From: Streptococcus mitis | GTDB taxonomy: Bacteria > Bacillota > Bacilli > Lactobacillales > Streptococcaceae | Reading direction: 5' to 3' | Assembly (NCBI RefSeq): GCF_901542415.1 | Contig: NZ_CABEHV010000004.1 | Span: 744,001-808,000, forward strand | DNA: 64,000 nt | Part shown: piece by piece, positions 17,389-26,860 of the stretch | Layout: every line of letters starts with the position of its first letter | Numbering within the stretch: the stretch's first letter is position 1 | The notes under the pieces: model-generated | Seen by the model: the letters and a program-made list of their open reading frames with translations, nothing else | Told to the model about the DNA's origin: nothing | Databases searched by the model: none | Translations under genes and position numbers: made by a program

Positions 17389-17472
17389 AACTTGCTAGTT
17401 TGTCTAGTAGCAAGCTTTACTGAGACAAAATGACTTTGTCTCAACTCTTAAAAAAGCGGCCGAGGGCCGCTT
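17389..17472 (-). terminator. Hairpins after bmpA, including an intrinsic terminator
   Basis: On the minus strand the first is a strong terminator: AAGCGGCC / GGCCGCTT with a 3-nt loop (17454-17472), then TTTTTTAAG. Next come a hairpin TGAGACAAA / TTTGTCTCA (17421-17443) and a third around AGCTTGCTA / TAGCAAGTT (17389-17415). Partial termination here would give excess binding protein over transporter. Confidence 0.75.
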
Positions 17473-17494
17473 CCTAAGAAATGACTTCCATCCA

Positions 17495-18547
17495 TTATTT
17501 TTCAGGAACTTTTACGCTTCCATCAAGGATTTTAGCTTTTGCAGCTTCGACAGCTTTTTTACCTTCTTCTGAAAGGTTTGTTACTGCCAAGTCAACCCCT
17601 TTATCTTTCAATGAGTAAACGATCACTTGACCGCCAGGGAATTCACCTTTTTCTGCCTTGTTAGCAATATCTTTTACAGTTGTACCAACTTGTTTCAAAG
17701 TAGATACAAGAACAAAGTTTGATTCTTTACCATCTTTAGAAGTGTATTTACCTTCTGCCTCTTGGTCACGGTCAACACCGATAACCCAAACTTTTTCACT
17801 TTCAGGACGGCTCTCGTTGAGTGATTTTGCTTCTGCAAAGACACCAGCACCTGTTCCACCTGCTGCCTGGTAAACAACGTCTGCACCAGCTGCGTATTGT
17901 GCTGCTGCAATTGTTTTACCTTTAGCAGCATCACCAAATGAACCAGCGTAGTCAACTTGAACTTTGATAGATGGGTCTACTGACTCAACACCAGCTTTAA
18001 ATCCAGCTGCAAAACGTGAGATAACTTCAGACTCAATACCACCTACAAAACCAACTTGTTTTGTTTTAGTTGTTTTAGCCGCTGCAACACCTGCAAGGTA
18101 AGCAGCTTCGTTATCAGCAAATGTTACGCTAGCAACATTCTTTTGATCTTTAATCACATCATCAATCAAGACATAGTTCAAGTCAGAGTGGTCTTTTGCT
18201 GCTTCTTCAACCGCATTGTGAAGGGCAAAACCAACACCGAAGATTAGGTTGTAACTTCCAGCCGCTTGTTGCAAGTTGTTAGCATAGTCAGCTTCACTTG
18301 TTGATTGGAAGTAAGTGAAACCTTTATCTTTTGAAAGATTGTGTTCTTTACCCCAGTCTTGCAAACCTTCCCAAGCTGATTGGTTGAATGATTTATCATC
18401 AACACCACCAGTATCAGTGACGATAGCTGCTTTTGTCTTCACATCAGAAGATGAAGCTGCCTTACGAGAAGAGCGGTTACCACATGCAGCAAGTCCAACT
18501 GCTGCCACTGCAACTAGACCAAGGCCTAGCCATTGTTTCTTGTTCAT
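17495..18547 (-). CDS. BmpA-family nucleoside-binding lipoprotein
   Basis: I start it at MNKKQWLGLGLVAVAAVG (18547), after AGGAGG, because this gives a clean lipoprotein signal with LAAC (Cys22); the 24 codons upstream are probably not translated. The 350-residue product contains BMP-family sequence: VTDTGGVDDKSFNQSAWEGL near 45-65, the GVGFALHNAVEEAA region, and VYQAAGGTGAGVF and WVIGVDRDQ further on. In pneumococcus the related protein (PnrA) binds nucleosides, and it is a surface antigen. It is the first gene of the transporter set after cdd. Confidence 0.93.
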   Translation of the reverse strand: MNKKQWLGLGLVAVAAVGLAACGNRSSRKAASSSDVKTKAAIVTDTGGVDDKSFNQSAWEGLQDWGKEHNLSKDKGFTYFQSTSEADYANNLQQAAGSYNLIFGVGFALHNAVEEAAKDHSDLNYVLIDDVIKDQKNVASVTFADNEAAYLAGVAAAKTTKTKQVGFVGGIESEVISRFAAGFKAGVESVDPSIKVQVDYAGSFGDAAKGKTIAAAQYAAGADVVYQAAGGTGAGVFAEAKSLNESRPESEKVWVIGVDRDQEAEGKYTSKDGKESNFVLVSTLKQVGTTVKDIANKAEKGEFPGGQVIVYSLKDKGVDLAVTNLSEEGKKAVEAAKAKILDGSVKVPEK

Positions 18548-18636
18548 TACTGAACCTCCTAAATAAGATGTGCAACGATGTTGCAAGTATGGATTGGTTG
18601 GCCACAAGGACCGTGCCACTCAGAGAGCGACTCAGA

Positions 18637-19026
18637 CTAGTTTAAGTCTGTAAAAGAATATGGAAGTAATTCCCCGACCGTCATCTCGACCGTCGATTTA
18701 TCTTTTGCGACTAAGGTCACTTTTAGATCTTGTTCAAAAAATTCAGCCATCACTTGGCGACAAGCACCACATGGTGAGATTGGTTTTTCAGTCTGTCCAT
18801 AGACAATCAATTCTGAAAACTCTCTTTTGCCTTCGGAAACTGCTTTAAAAATTGCTGTACGTTCTCCACAGTTGGTCAAAGAATAACTAGCATTCTCGAT
18901 ATTGACACCTGTATAAATACTACCATCTTTTGCCACTAGAACAGCACTGACTGGAAAGTGAGAATAGGGTACATAGGCTTTCTTGCTGGTTTCAATTGCT
19001 AGTTCAATCAACTCAGTAGTTGCCAT
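18637..19026 (-). CDS. cdd: Cytidine deaminase
   Basis: A 129-residue zinc enzyme that turns (deoxy)cytidine into (deoxy)uridine. Zinc ligands and the proton shuttle are visible: C53-G-E55 in [10 protein letters not shown], and C86 and C89 in SPCGACRQ. It overlaps the end of deoC by 14 bases, so the two are coupled. Uridine made here feeds the pyrimidine-nucleoside phosphorylase encoded two genes upstream. Confidence 0.96.
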   Translation of the reverse strand: MATTELIELAIETSKKAYVPYSHFPVSAVLVAKDGSIYTGVNIENASYSLTNCGERTAIFKAVSEGKREFSELIVYGQTEKPISPCGACRQVMAEFFEQDLKVTLVAKDKSTVEMTVGELLPYSFTDLN

Positions 19027-19675
19027 CTGCCAATTCTCCTTTTAGAATTGCTACCCCAGCTGACGTTCCAATACGGGTCGCACCTGCTTCCACAAAGGCA
19101 AGAGCATCTGCATAAGAACGAGCGCCACCAGCAGCCTTGACTCCCATATCAGGTCCAACTGTTTCACGCATTAATCTAACATCTGCTATCGTAGCGCCAC
19201 CAGTTGAAAAGCCAGTAGATGTTTTAACAAAATCAGCTCCCGCTTTTTGGGCTAATTGACAAGCCAAAATTTTTTCTTGGTCTGTCAATAAGCAAGCTTC
19301 AATGATGACTTTAACCAACTTATCACCACTTGCTTCTACAACTGCTCGAATATCAGACTCAACCAAATCAAGATTACCTGATTTGAGGGCACCGACATTG
19401 ATCACCATATCAATCTCATCTGCACCATGTTGGATAGCTTCTTTTGTTTCAAATGCTTTCACGGCTGAAGTTGTTGCTCCTAAGGGGAAACCTACTACTG
19501 TACAGACCTTGACATCTGTGTCTTCAAGCCCTTTTTTAGCATGTTCAACCCAGGTCGGATTAACGCAAACACTGGCAAAATCATACTCTCTAGCTTCAGA
19601 CAACAAACAATCAATTTGATTTTCTGTCGCATCTTGTTTCAAAAGTGTATGATCGATATATTTATTTAATTTCAT
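19013..19675 (-). CDS. deoC: Deoxyribose-phosphate aldolase
   Basis: A 220-residue class I aldolase cleaving 2-deoxyribose-5-phosphate to glyceraldehyde-3-phosphate and acetaldehyde. The Schiff-base lysine is K151 in FVKTSTGFS, the second active lysine is K180 in GVKAAGGAR, and the acid is D89 in [10 protein letters not shown]. It connects deoxynucleoside breakdown to glycolysis. It lies between pdp and cdd in one leftward operon. Confidence 0.96.
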   Translation of the reverse strand: MKLNKYIDHTLLKQDATENQIDCLLSEAREYDFASVCVNPTWVEHAKKGLEDTDVKVCTVVGFPLGATTSAVKAFETKEAIQHGADEIDMVINVGALKSGNLDLVESDIRAVVEASGDKLVKVIIEACLLTDQEKILACQLAQKAGADFVKTSTGFSTGGATIADVRLMRETVGPDMGVKAAGGARSYADALAFVEAGATRIGTSAGVAILKGELADGNY

Positions 19676-19694
19676 ATTCGGATTCTCCTGCAGT

Positions 19695-20972
19695 TTATGA
19701 GATTATTTCTATAATTTCTCGTAAACTTTGCACGCTATCATTTATTTTAACATATTTTTGAAAATCTGTAACTAGCTGAGGAGAAATTTTTCCATTTGTG
19801 TATACTTTTGCAACAATTTCTCCCTTTTGAACGGAATCTCCAACTTTCTTTTCAAAAACAATTCCTGTTTCATAGTCTAAGGCATCAGACTTGACTGCAC
19901 GGCCTGCACCCAGTCTCATGGCATAAAGCCCAAATTCCATTGCTGGGAGAGCTGAGATAATACCCGTTTCCTGGGCAGGGATTTCCACCACATGATCCAC
20001 AGTGACAGGACGGTAGAGGTCTTCCAAGTCACCTCCTTGGGCTTGGACCATTTCCTCAAACTTAGCCAGTGCCTTACCATTTTCAAGATGTTGGCGAACT
20101 TCTTCAACTGTTTTATTTACATTTGCCAAGCCAAGCATAATTTGAGCCAATTCACAGATGAAGTGGGTAATATCCTGACGGCCTTGATTTTGTAAAATCT
20201 CCAGTGCTTCAAGGATCTCCAGACGATTTCCAATAGCACGCCCTAAAGGCTGGCTCATATCCGTAATGACTGCTACCGTTTTTCTACCAACTGCCTTACC
20301 AAGTTCCACCATGGTTTGAGCCAATTCTCGCGCCTCATCAACTGTCTTCATGAAGGCACCCTCACCGACAGTCACGTCTAGCAAAATAGCATCAGCCCCT
20401 GCCGCAATTTTCTTGCTCATCACCGAACTCGCAATCAAAGGAATCGTGTCAACAGTTGCGGTCACATCACGAAGGGCATAGAGAAGCTTATCCGCTTTGA
20501 CCAGCTGGTCTGATTGCCCAATGACAGATACACCAATATCCTGAACTTGATGAATGAAATCCTCTTGACTACGTTCTACTTGATAGCCCTTGATTGATTC
20601 TAATTTATCAATCGTTCCACCCGTATGGCCGAGACCACGACCACTCATTTTCGCGACTGGAACTCCAAAACTCGCTACTAAAGGAGCTAAAATCAAGGTC
20701 ACCTTGTCACCAACACCACCCGTAGAATGCTTGTCAACCTTAACCCCATCAATAGCTGATAAATCAAACTCTTGCCCTGTCTGAACCATTTTCATGGTCA
20801 AATCAGATATTTCTCGAGTCGTCATTCCTTTGAAATAAACAGCCATAGCAAAGGCAGACATCTGATAATCAGGGACAGTTCCTGACACATAGCCTTCAAC
20901 TAGCCATTCAATTTCACTCGAAGTCAGTTCTTGACCATCTCGTTTTTTTTGGATTAAATCAACTGCTCTCAT
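19695..20972 (-). CDS. pdp: Pyrimidine-nucleoside phosphorylase
   Basis: The 425-residue length fits Gram-positive Pdp, which splits uridine, thymidine and deoxyuridine with phosphate. The thymidine phosphorylase signature is present ([18 protein letters not shown]), as is the phosphate site [10 protein letters not shown] near residue 80. The C-terminal part has the [17 protein letters not shown] alpha/beta domain. Its start overlaps the upstream methyltransferase stop by 4 bases. deoA is an alternative symbol. Confidence 0.94.
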   Translation of the reverse strand: MRAVDLIQKKRDGQELTSSEIEWLVEGYVSGTVPDYQMSAFAMAVYFKGMTTREISDLTMKMVQTGQEFDLSAIDGVKVDKHSTGGVGDKVTLILAPLVASFGVPVAKMSGRGLGHTGGTIDKLESIKGYQVERSQEDFIHQVQDIGVSVIGQSDQLVKADKLLYALRDVTATVDTIPLIASSVMSKKIAAGADAILLDVTVGEGAFMKTVDEARELAQTMVELGKAVGRKTVAVITDMSQPLGRAIGNRLEILEALEILQNQGRQDITHFICELAQIMLGLANVNKTVEEVRQHLENGKALAKFEEMVQAQGGDLEDLYRPVTVDHVVEIPAQETGIISALPAMEFGLYAMRLGAGRAVKSDALDYETGIVFEKKVGDSVQKGEIVAKVYTNGKISPQLVTDFQKYVKINDSVQSLREIIEIIS

Positions 20973-21559
20973 TCTTTCACACTTCTAAGGATATAATATC
21001 CCTTATCTTTTTTGACGATTTCACAATTGCCAAACACTTCCTCCATCTTTGACTTGGCGCTTGGAGCCCCTTGTTTTTTCTGGATAACGATTGTTAAATC
21101 TCCACCAGTTTCCAAGAAATCTTTACTTTTCTCAATGATTTCATGAACCACTTGCTTGCCCGCACGGATAGGAGGATTTGAAATGACATGGTCAAATGTG
21201 CCTTCAACTTGTTCATAGATGTTGGACTGGAAAATCGTCGCTTCTACTTTATTTCGTTCAGCATTTTGTCGCGCCAAATCCAAGGCACGATTATTGATAT
21301 CGACCATGGTCGCCTGAACTCCAAAAGCCTTAGCCAAGGACAAGCCCAAAGGCCCATAACCACAGCCTACATCAAGGACAGTCTCGCCTTGGTTGACCTC
21401 TAGACACTTGAGCAAAAGTTGACTGCCAAAGTCAACCATTTTCTTGCTAAAAACCCCCGCATCCGTCAAAAAGGTCATTTTTTGTCCCAACAAGTCCACT
21501 CTCAACTCATGAATGTCGTGAGCAGCGTCAGGATTTTCTGCATAATACATTTTACTCAT
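20969..21559 (-). CDS. RsmC-like class I SAM-dependent methyltransferase
   Basis: A 196-residue methyltransferase with a SAM-binding LDVGCGYGPLGLSLA motif near residue 60 and the catalytic ISNPPIRAG motif near 125, the NPPx form of N-methylating enzymes. It resembles the single-domain RsmC-like proteins of Firmicutes, whose target is likely rRNA guanine; the exact target is unknown here. It is the first gene of the pdp-deoC-cdd-bmpA run. Confidence 0.85.
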   Translation of the reverse strand: MSKMYYAENPDAAHDIHELRVDLLGQKMTFLTDAGVFSKKMVDFGSQLLLKCLEVNQGETVLDVGCGYGPLGLSLAKAFGVQATMVDINNRALDLARQNAERNKVEATIFQSNIYEQVEGTFDHVISNPPIRAGKQVVHEIIEKSKDFLETGGDLTIVIQKKQGAPSAKSKMEEVFGNCEIVKKDKGYYILRSVKE

Positions 21560-21617
21560 GAAACTATTTTACCATAATTTGCCTTAAATTGTAAATCGTT
21601 TACAAATTGATCATAAA

Positions 21618-21630
21618 ACGAAAAAGACTG
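21618..21630 (+). repeat. 13-base direct repeat, left copy
   Basis: ACGAAAAAGACTG occurs here and again at 23162-23174, bracketing the whole palindrome and IS30 region (about 1.5 kb apart). It may mark the borders of an older insertion or duplication. Confidence 0.45.
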
Positions 21631-21689
21631 GCTAATTTCTCAAAGTAACTTCCACTTGCCCAACCAAAGTGGAAATTAGTCTAAAACGG
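21630..21689. repeat. Palindromic pair of IS30-end-like sequences, left side
   Basis: Two inverted copies of a motif close to GTGGAA-N-TTAGTCTGAAACG lie head to head: AAGTGGAAGTTACTTTGAGA on the minus strand, then AAGTGGAAATTAGTCTAAAA on the plus strand, 9-10 bases apart. The motif resembles the first 20 bases of the adjacent IS30 ends. Confidence 0.5.
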
Positions 21690-21696
21690 ATTTTTA

Positions 21697-22956
21697 TGGT
21701 GGAATTAAGTGTGAGACGTTTGAGTTAGAAATGAGGTCTACTATGACAAAACATAAACACCTTACCCTTTCAGACCGTAATGATATCCAATTAGGCTTAG
21801 AGCGCGGTGAAACCTTCAAAGCTATCGGACAATCCATTCTAAAAGACCCAACTACTGTTTCCAAAGAAGTCAAACGAAACAGACAAGTCCGAGAGTCTAC
21901 ATGCGATAACCTTCCTTGCCCTTTACTCGATAAGGCTCCCTTTGTCTGTAATGGATGCCCTAAAAGAAGACAAAATTGTGGATTTAAAAAAATCTTCTAC
22001 CTTGCTAAACAAGCTCAAAAACAGTACGAACAAACTCTTGTCGAAGCTCGTGAAGGAACTCCCCTTAATTCCAAGGCCTTCTGGGACATGGACAAAGTCA
22101 TTTCTGATGGTGTTAAAAAGGGACAACACATCTATCATATCCTCAAAACTCATAACCTTGATGTCAGTTCCTCAACCGTCTATCGACACATCCGAAAAGG
22201 ATACCTATCTATCGCTCATATTGACCTAGCCAGAGCCGTTAAATTCAAAGAAAGACGGAAAAGGAAACTACCTTCCATCCCTAAAGAAGCTAAAAAAGGC
22301 CGTTCCTATGAGGATTTCCAAAACTATTTAGTCCTTAATCAACTAGACTCTTGGCTGGAAATGGACACAGTTCTGGGGAGGATGGGAGGTAAAGTCCTAC
22401 TTACCTTCAACCTGTCTTTCTGTAACTTTATCTTCGCTAGGCTTCTGGATAATAAAACTGCCCTTGAGGTTACCAAACACCTCTATACCATCAAGAACAC
22501 TCTTCATGAAGCTGATAAAGATTTCTTCCAACTCTTTCCTGTCATTCTTACCGATAATGGTGGAGAGTTTGCCAGGGTTGATGATATCGAAATGGATGTG
22601 CGAGGAGAGAGTAAACTCTTCTTTTGTGACCCTAATCGCTCTGACCAGAAAGGGAGAATTGAGAAAAACCACACACTGATTCGAGACATTCTACCTAAGG
22701 GAACTGCTTTTGACAACTTAACTCAAGAGGACATCAATCTCGTCTGCTCTCATGTCAACAGTGTCAAACGTGCTGCTTTGAATGGAAAGTCAGCCTATGA
22801 GCTCTTTGCCTTTACCTATGGAGAAGAGATTCCTAAGCTTCTAGGTATTTCTAAAATACCTGCAGAAGACGTCTGTCAGTCTTCGAAATTACTCCAACAT
22901 AAGTTCTAAAAACTAACCTTTAACCGCATTCAAACGTCTCACACTAACTTCCACCA
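21697..22956 (+). mobile_element. IS30-family insertion sequence, complete
   Basis: A 1260-bp element bounded by 27-base inverted repeats (21697-21723 and 22930-22956) that agree at 25 positions; both ends read TGGTGGAA inward. It is flanked by TA on both sides (21695-21696 and 22957-22958), consistent with a 2-bp target duplication. It has one full transposase gene. It sits between the methyltransferase gene and a small membrane-protein gene and disrupts no recognisable ORF. Confidence 0.88.
21743..22909 (+). CDS. IS30-family transposase
   Basis: I start it at MTKHKHLTLSDRNDIQLGLE (21743); an ATG four codons earlier is possible. The 388-residue protein has an N-terminal helix-turn-helix (GETFKAIGQSILKDPTTVSK), a cysteine cluster (CDNLPC, CNGCPKRRQNC), and a DDE core: D in WLEMDTVLG, D in ILTDNGGEF, and E in RSDQKGRIEKNH. 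All catalytic residues are present and the frame is open, so the element may be active. Confidence 0.93.
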   Translation: MTKHKHLTLSDRNDIQLGLERGETFKAIGQSILKDPTTVSKEVKRNRQVRESTCDNLPCPLLDKAPFVCNGCPKRRQNCGFKKIFYLAKQAQKQYEQTLVEAREGTPLNSKAFWDMDKVISDGVKKGQHIYHILKTHNLDVSSSTVYRHIRKGYLSIAHIDLARAVKFKERRKRKLPSIPKEAKKGRSYEDFQNYLVLNQLDSWLEMDTVLGRMGGKVLLTFNLSFCNFIFARLLDNKTALEVTKHLYTIKNTLHEADKDFFQLFPVILTDNGGEFARVDDIEMDVRGESKLFFCDPNRSDQKGRIEKNHTLIRDILPKGTAFDNLTQEDINLVCSHVNSVKRAALNGKSAYELFAFTYGEEIPKLLGISKIPAEDVCQSSKLLQHKF

Positions 22957-23160
22957 TAGCGGAACTTAATCTGAAACGCTTTCAGATGAGGGGATTTTGT
23001 GCGCTCTTTTTTTCGATTCCTTTTGGTTACAAAAGCGATGAAATCAAGCATTAGTAAAACCAGTGGAACTTACCCTGACACGGATTTCCACTGGTTTTTA
23101 GGATTTTTATCAGACTAACTTCCACTTCTACTAGCGGTGGAACTTAGTTTGCGAATTTAC
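22957..23160. repeat. Cluster of IS30-end-like palindromes, right side
   Basis: Further copies of the GTGGAA-N-TTAGTCTGAAACG motif follow the IS. One is TAGCGGAACTTAATCTGAAA (22957-22976). A perfect 13-bp hairpin, AAAACCAGTGGAA / TTCCACTGGTTTT, lies at 23056-23098. An inverted pair lies at 23101-23160, with GACTAACTTCCACTTC facing GCGGTGGAACTTAG. They look like relics of IS ends or a small palindromic repeat family that attracts this IS. The 23161-23313 stretch beyond holds no gene. Confidence 0.5.
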
Positions 23161-23313
23161 CACGAAAAAGACTGAAGAAAGCTAGTAAGTAAAATCTTTT
23201 CTTCAATCTCTTTCAACACTTATAGGTGAATGATAAGCCATTTAGAACTAGAAATATCATAATCAGGATATCACAAAAAGTTTATCATCTATAATCGGGT
23301 GTATTTATTATTA

Positions 23314-23718
23314 CTATTTCTTAACCTTCAGATACTTAATTATCAACAGAATTCCCAACAAGATGTTTAGATAAAAGCCTAACTGATAAGTTTGTGTCAG
23401 AATTTCCAAACTTGTCCAAAGCCGTACCAAATCTTCTAGCGACATGCGGAAGAAATAACCCTCTGTAGCAATCCATAAAATCAAAAATAGATAACTTCCA
23501 GCAACTAGCCATTTCGTCCACCGTTTTTTTAGGAAGAAAGCAAGAAAGAGCGAACAGATAAAGATAGCTGTTACAATAGCATGTTCCATCAAAAAAGTAA
23601 GACCGTAATAGATTTCCACAAAGCGTCTACCATTATCCGCATTCGCCCCTTTTATAAAAGGTAGTGCAAAACTTAAAATAAAGCAGAGTTCCAATATGTA
23701 ATGTTTTAAGATTTTCAT
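23314..23718 (-). CDS. Small multi-pass membrane protein, function unknown
   Basis: A 134-residue hydrophobic protein with about four membrane helices (residues roughly 8-24, 40-63, 69-87 and 110-128) and a basic C-terminus (YLKVKK). The ATG follows AGGAGG. A TATAAT (23829-23834, minus strand) may serve as its promoter. I do not recognise the family. It stands alone between the IS30 region and divergent coaA. Confidence 0.6.
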   Translation of the reverse strand: MKILKHYILELCFILSFALPFIKGANADNGRRFVEIYYGLTFLMEHAIVTAIFICSLFLAFFLKKRWTKWLVAGSYLFLILWIATEGYFFRMSLEDLVRLWTSLEILTQTYQLGFYLNILLGILLIIKYLKVKK

Positions 23719-23919
23719 AGTACACCTCCTATATGTTGTGAACTAAAAATCCTCCTTTTATTAGCTCATAAATCAGTAGAATCTATCTCCTACTTCATCA
23801 TTAAATTGTTCAGTCTCTATCTATCTCTATTATACGATATTTGATTACTATCATCAAGAAACCGCTTTATTTTTTTAGCTTTTTATGGTATGATAGACAA
23901 AATATCTAGGGGAAAACAC

Positions 23920-24840
23920 ATGACCAACGAATTTTTACATTTTGAAAAAATCAGTCGCCAGACTTGGCAATCTTTACATCGAAAGACGACACCTCCTTTG
24001 ACAGAAGAGGAATTAGAATCCATCAAAAGTTTTAATGACCAGATTAGCCTGCAGGATGTAACCGATGTCTATCTTCCCCTAGCCCATCTCATCCAGATTT
24101 ACAAGCGTACCAAGGATGATTTGGCCTTTTCAAAAGGGATTTTCCTTCAACGTGAAAGTAAATCCCAGCCTTTTATCATTGGGGTTTCTGGGAGTGTTGC
24201 CGTTGGAAAATCAACAACTAGTCGCCTACTTCAAATCCTACTATCCCGTACCCTTACAGATGCTACGGTTGAGTTGGTAACAACTGATGGCTTTCTCTAT
24301 CCCAACCAGACCTTGATTGAGCAAGGGATTCTAAATCGTAAGGGATTTCCTGAAAGCTATGATATGGAAGCTCTTCTCAACTTCTTGGACCGCATCAAAA
24401 ATGGACAAGATGTAGATATTCCTGTCTATTCTCATGAAGTCTACGACATCGTACCTGAGGAAAAGCAAAGCGTCAAAGCTGCTGATTTTGTCATTGTTGA
24501 GGGAATAAATGTCTTTCAAAATCCACAAAACGAGCGTCTCTACATTACTGACTTCTTTGACTTTTCAATCTATGTTGATGCTGCAGTGGATGATATCGAG
24601 AGTTGGTATCTGGACCGTTTCTTGAAAATGCTGAGCCTAGCCCAAAACGACCCTGATAGCTACTATTATCGTTTTACTCAAATGCCGATTGGGGAAGTGG
24701 AATCCTTTGCCCATCAGGTCTGGACCAGTATCAATCTCACAAATCTACAAAATTATATTGAACCAACTAGAAATCGTGCGGAAGTGATTCTTCATAAAAC
24801 AAAGAACCATGAAATCGATGAAATTTACTTAAAAAAATAA
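23920..24840 (+). CDS. coaA: Pantothenate kinase (type I)
   Basis: The enzyme phosphorylates pantothenate, the controlling step of CoA synthesis. I start at [14 protein letters not shown] (23920), preceded by AGGGGA, giving 306 residues; ten upstream in-frame codons lack a start context. The P-loop is [17 protein letters not shown] near residue 90, and [11 protein letters not shown] and the [13 protein letters not shown] tail are typical. An extended -10 (TGGTATGAT, 23887-23894) lies just upstream. Confidence 0.94.
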   Translation: MTNEFLHFEKISRQTWQSLHRKTTPPLTEEELESIKSFNDQISLQDVTDVYLPLAHLIQIYKRTKDDLAFSKGIFLQRESKSQPFIIGVSGSVAVGKSTTSRLLQILLSRTLTDATVELVTTDGFLYPNQTLIEQGILNRKGFPESYDMEALLNFLDRIKNGQDVDIPVYSHEVYDIVPEEKQSVKAADFVIVEGINVFQNPQNERLYITDFFDFSIYVDAAVDDIESWYLDRFLKMLSLAQNDPDSYYYRFTQMPIGEVESFAHQVWTSINLTNLQNYIEPTRNRAEVILHKTKNHEIDEIYLKK

Positions 24841-24847
24841 TTTTCCC

Positions 24848-24876
24848 TTGTCAAAACGTAAGTTTTCAGATATAAT
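24848..24876 (+). promoter_or_regulatory. rpsT promoter
   Basis: TTGTCA (24848-24853) and TATAAT (24871-24876) are 17 bp apart, a near-consensus vegetative promoter, with the Shine-Dalgarno GGAGGT about 20 bases downstream. Confidence 0.8.
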
Positions 24877-24907
24877 GGTATAGTTAGTAAATATGGAGGT
24901 AAGAACA

Positions 24908-25144
24908 TTGGCAAACATTAAATCAGCTATCAAACGCGCTGAATTGAACGTTAAACAAAACGAAAAGAACTCAGCTCAAAAATCAGCTATGCGTACTGCT
25001 ATCAAAGCTTTCGAAGCAAACCCATCTGAAGAACTTTTCCGTGCTGCTAGCTCAGCTATCGATAAAGCAGAAACTAAAGGTTTGATTCACAAAAACAAAG
25101 CAAGCCGCGACAAAGCTCGTCTTTCAGCTAAACTTGCTAAATAA
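24908..25144 (+). CDS. rpsT: 30S ribosomal protein S20 (TTG start)
   Basis: The real start is TTG at 24908, giving 78 residues beginning (f)[19 protein letters not shown], the usual S20 N-terminus. GGAGGT lies 7 bases before it. The ATG at 24893 overlaps the Shine-Dalgarno and would add residues absent from the family. S20 binds 16S rRNA early in 30S assembly. Codon use is strongly biased, as expected for a highly expressed gene. A terminator follows directly. Confidence 0.93.
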
Positions 25145-25145
25145 G

Positions 25146-25172
25146 AAACAGTCCATAGAGGCTGTTTTTTTG
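25146..25172 (+). terminator. rpsT terminator
   Basis: AACAGTC and GGCTGTT pair (one G-U) around a short loop, followed by at least six T. Confidence 0.75.
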
Positions 25173-25196
25173 TCTCCAAATTGGAAAAGGTAGAAA

Positions 25197-25721
25197 ATGA
25201 AAATCGCAATTATCGGATATTCTGGTGCTGGTAAGTCAACTCTGGCAACAACGTTATCTCACTGCTACTCCATCCCAAAACTTCACATGGATACACTCCA
25301 ATTTCAACCCGGTTGGCAAGACAGTGACCGTGACTGGATGTTGGATGAGATGAAAAACTTTCTCACCAAGCATGAAGCCTGGGTCATCGATGGTAATTAT
25401 TCTTGGTGTTTCTATGAGGAAAGAATGCAGGAAGCTGACCAAATCATCTTTCTCAATTTTTCCCCATTGACCTGTCTCTGTCGAGCCTTTAAACGTTACC
25501 TCACATACCGAGGCAAGGTCAGAGAAAGTATGGCAGCTGGTTGTCAAGAACAGTTTAATTGGGAGTTTATTCGATGGATTCTTTGGGACGGACGGAGCAA
25601 ATCCGCCAAGGAACGCTACAAGTGGGTTCAAGAAACCTATCCAGATAAAGTTGTCATCCTCAGATCACAAAAGGAGATAGACCAATTTCTGGATAAGAAA
25701 AGGAAGTCCTCCAATTCATAA
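25197..25721 (+). CDS. FlaR-like P-loop kinase ('DNA topology modulation protein')
   Basis: A 174-residue P-loop protein resembling adenylate/shikimate kinases. Walker A is GYSGAGKSTLA at residues 7-17, followed by a substrate-side LHMDTLQFQPGW and a lid-like RGKVRESMAAGC. Proteins like this are annotated as FlaR or topology modulation proteins on old evidence; the true substrate is unknown. It has its own ATG with a weak GAAAAGG site and ends inside a terminator stem. Confidence 0.8.
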   Translation: MKIAIIGYSGAGKSTLATTLSHCYSIPKLHMDTLQFQPGWQDSDRDWMLDEMKNFLTKHEAWVIDGNYSWCFYEERMQEADQIIFLNFSPLTCLCRAFKRYLTYRGKVRESMAAGCQEQFNWEFIRWILWDGRSKSAKERYKWVQETYPDKVVILRSQKEIDQFLDKKRKSSNS

Positions 25722-25740
25722 AGAAGGGCTTCCTTTTCTT
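25698..25740. terminator. Two-way terminator between the kinase gene and deoD
   Basis: AAAAGGAAGTCCT (inside the kinase gene's last codons) pairs with AGGGCTTCCTTTT in a 13-bp stem with one G-U. T-rich tails on both strands suit both converging genes. Confidence 0.75.
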
Positions 25741-25747
25741 GCTATAA

Positions 25748-26458
25748 TTATTCTGCAATCAAAGTTTCTAATCCAACCTTCATCATATCGGTGAAGGTAT
25801 TTTGACGTTCTTCTGCAGTTGTGTCTTCGTCAGGATTGACCAGGCTATCAGAGATGGTCATGATAGCTAGCGCATCAACATGGTATTGGGCAGCGAGATA
25901 GTAAAGCGCTGCTGCTTCCATTTCCACAGCCTTGACTCCCCATTTACCAAGTTCGATGTTCTTTTCAAAGTAGTTTGAGTAAAAGACATCAGAAGACAAA
26001 ACGTTCCCAACGTGTGTGGTCATACCAAGTTCTTTGGCAATATGATAAGCCTTATCTAGCAAATCAAAACTAGCGATTTGTGGAAAATCGTACTGTGGCC
26101 AGTCATTACGGACGATGTTTGAGTTGGTTGCAGCTGCCTGCGCCAAAACTAATTCACGAACGTGAACATCTTCATTCAAAGAACCTGCAGTTCCCACACG
26201 GATCAATTTCTTCACACCGTAGTCTACGATCAACTCACGCGTATAAATCGAAATAGATGGCATCCCCATCCCAGTTCCCATGACAGATACACGGTGGCCC
26301 TTGTAAGTACCAGTGTAACCAAACATGTTACGCACTTCGTTAAAACAAACAGCATCTTCAAGGAAATTCTCCGCAATAAACTTAGCACGAAGAGGATCCC
26401 CAGGAAGAAGAATTTTATCAGCAATTTCACCCTGCTGAGCAGCAATATGGATAGACAT
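25748..26458 (-). CDS. deoD: Purine-nucleoside phosphorylase (DeoD type)
   Basis: I place the start at [17 protein letters not shown] (26458), giving the usual 236 residues of hexameric DeoD. The enzyme releases purine bases and (deoxy)ribose-1-phosphate. [23 protein letters not shown] and TISDSL motifs are present. The start codon has no Shine-Dalgarno; directly upstream is a leader RNA element that also precedes parC. It is separated from the ClC gene by a terminator and the leader, so it may be its own unit in the deo region. Confidence 0.94.
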   Translation of the reverse strand: MSIHIAAQQGEIADKILLPGDPLRAKFIAENFLEDAVCFNEVRNMFGYTGTYKGHRVSVMGTGMGMPSISIYTRELIVDYGVKKLIRVGTAGSLNEDVHVRELVLAQAAATNSNIVRNDWPQYDFPQIASFDLLDKAYHIAKELGMTTHVGNVLSSDVFYSNYFEKNIELGKWGVKAVEMEAAALYYLAAQYHVDALAIMTISDSLVNPDEDTTAEERQNTFTDMMKVGLETLIAE

Positions 26459-26577
26459 AATATAAGATACCAAACCCGTCAAAAAGCAAAGGGAAAATAG
26501 GAGTTGGGTGCAGTGAGCGATGCTCGCTAGACCAACTATCTTTTTCCCACTGCTTTTAGGGTGGGTTCAATTCCTTT
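26456..26577 (-). promoter_or_regulatory. Structured 5' leader of deoD (copy C of the repeated RNA element)
   Basis: On the minus strand: AAAGGAATTGAAC; hairpin P1 CCCAC / GTGGG (26565-26546) with a 10-nt loop CCTAAAAGCA; hairpin P2 GGGAAAA / TTTTCCC (26548-26542 with 26497-26491), internal loop AGAT/CCTA, then AGTTGG / CCAACT. GGGT (26477-26474) can pair with ACCC (26562-26559). P1 and P2 share GGG and exclude each other. Compared with the parC copy, both stems and the pseudoknot pair change in a compensatory way. GTATCTTATA precedes the ATG, against GTATCCTATA for parC. Confidence 0.6.
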
Positions 26578-26763
26578 CTTTCTTAATTTTGATGATATTG
26601 AGAAGATTAGACCGGTTTCAATTCAAATCCGAACTCCCCTTCTCTTCTGAGTTTTTAGAAAAGTTTTCCGCTCGTGTTCAAATTAGAACATCTCGCTCTA
26701 CCTTTCTTTTTTTATTTTTATATTTCATAGCTAGGAAAAATCGGATTCAACAATGACTCCGAT
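26578..26763 (-). other. Intergenic region upstream of the deoD leader, with a ClC terminator
   Basis: At 26735-26763, ATCGGA-g-TCA pairs with TGA-a-TCCGAT on the minus strand, followed by TTTTTCC, a good terminator for the ClC gene. At 26675-26690 a dyad TGTTC / GAACA could be an operator for a deoD promoter, which I cannot place with confidence. No coding sequence is supported. Confidence 0.5.
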
Positions 26764-26860
26764 AATCCTACTACATTTTTATTTAAAACAGTTATAAATA
26801 AATTGAGAGTATTTTTTTATCTTTTAAATCAAATCCTTGATTAGAAGAAATGGGCATTTC

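Noticed and set aside
21618..23174. The 13-base direct repeat as target duplication of one 1.5-kb transposon.
   Set aside because: The IS30 element has its own inverted ends and a TA duplication inside this interval, and no second transposase or matching outer ends are visible.
24893..24910. ATG at 24893 as the rpsT start.
   Set aside because: It overlaps the GGAGGT site; TTG at 24908 gives the standard S20 N-terminus with correct spacing.
26456..26577. A known purine, preQ1 or PyrR-type riboswitch before deoD.
   Set aside because: The conserved cores of these RNAs are not present and the same element precedes parC, so no named class is assigned.
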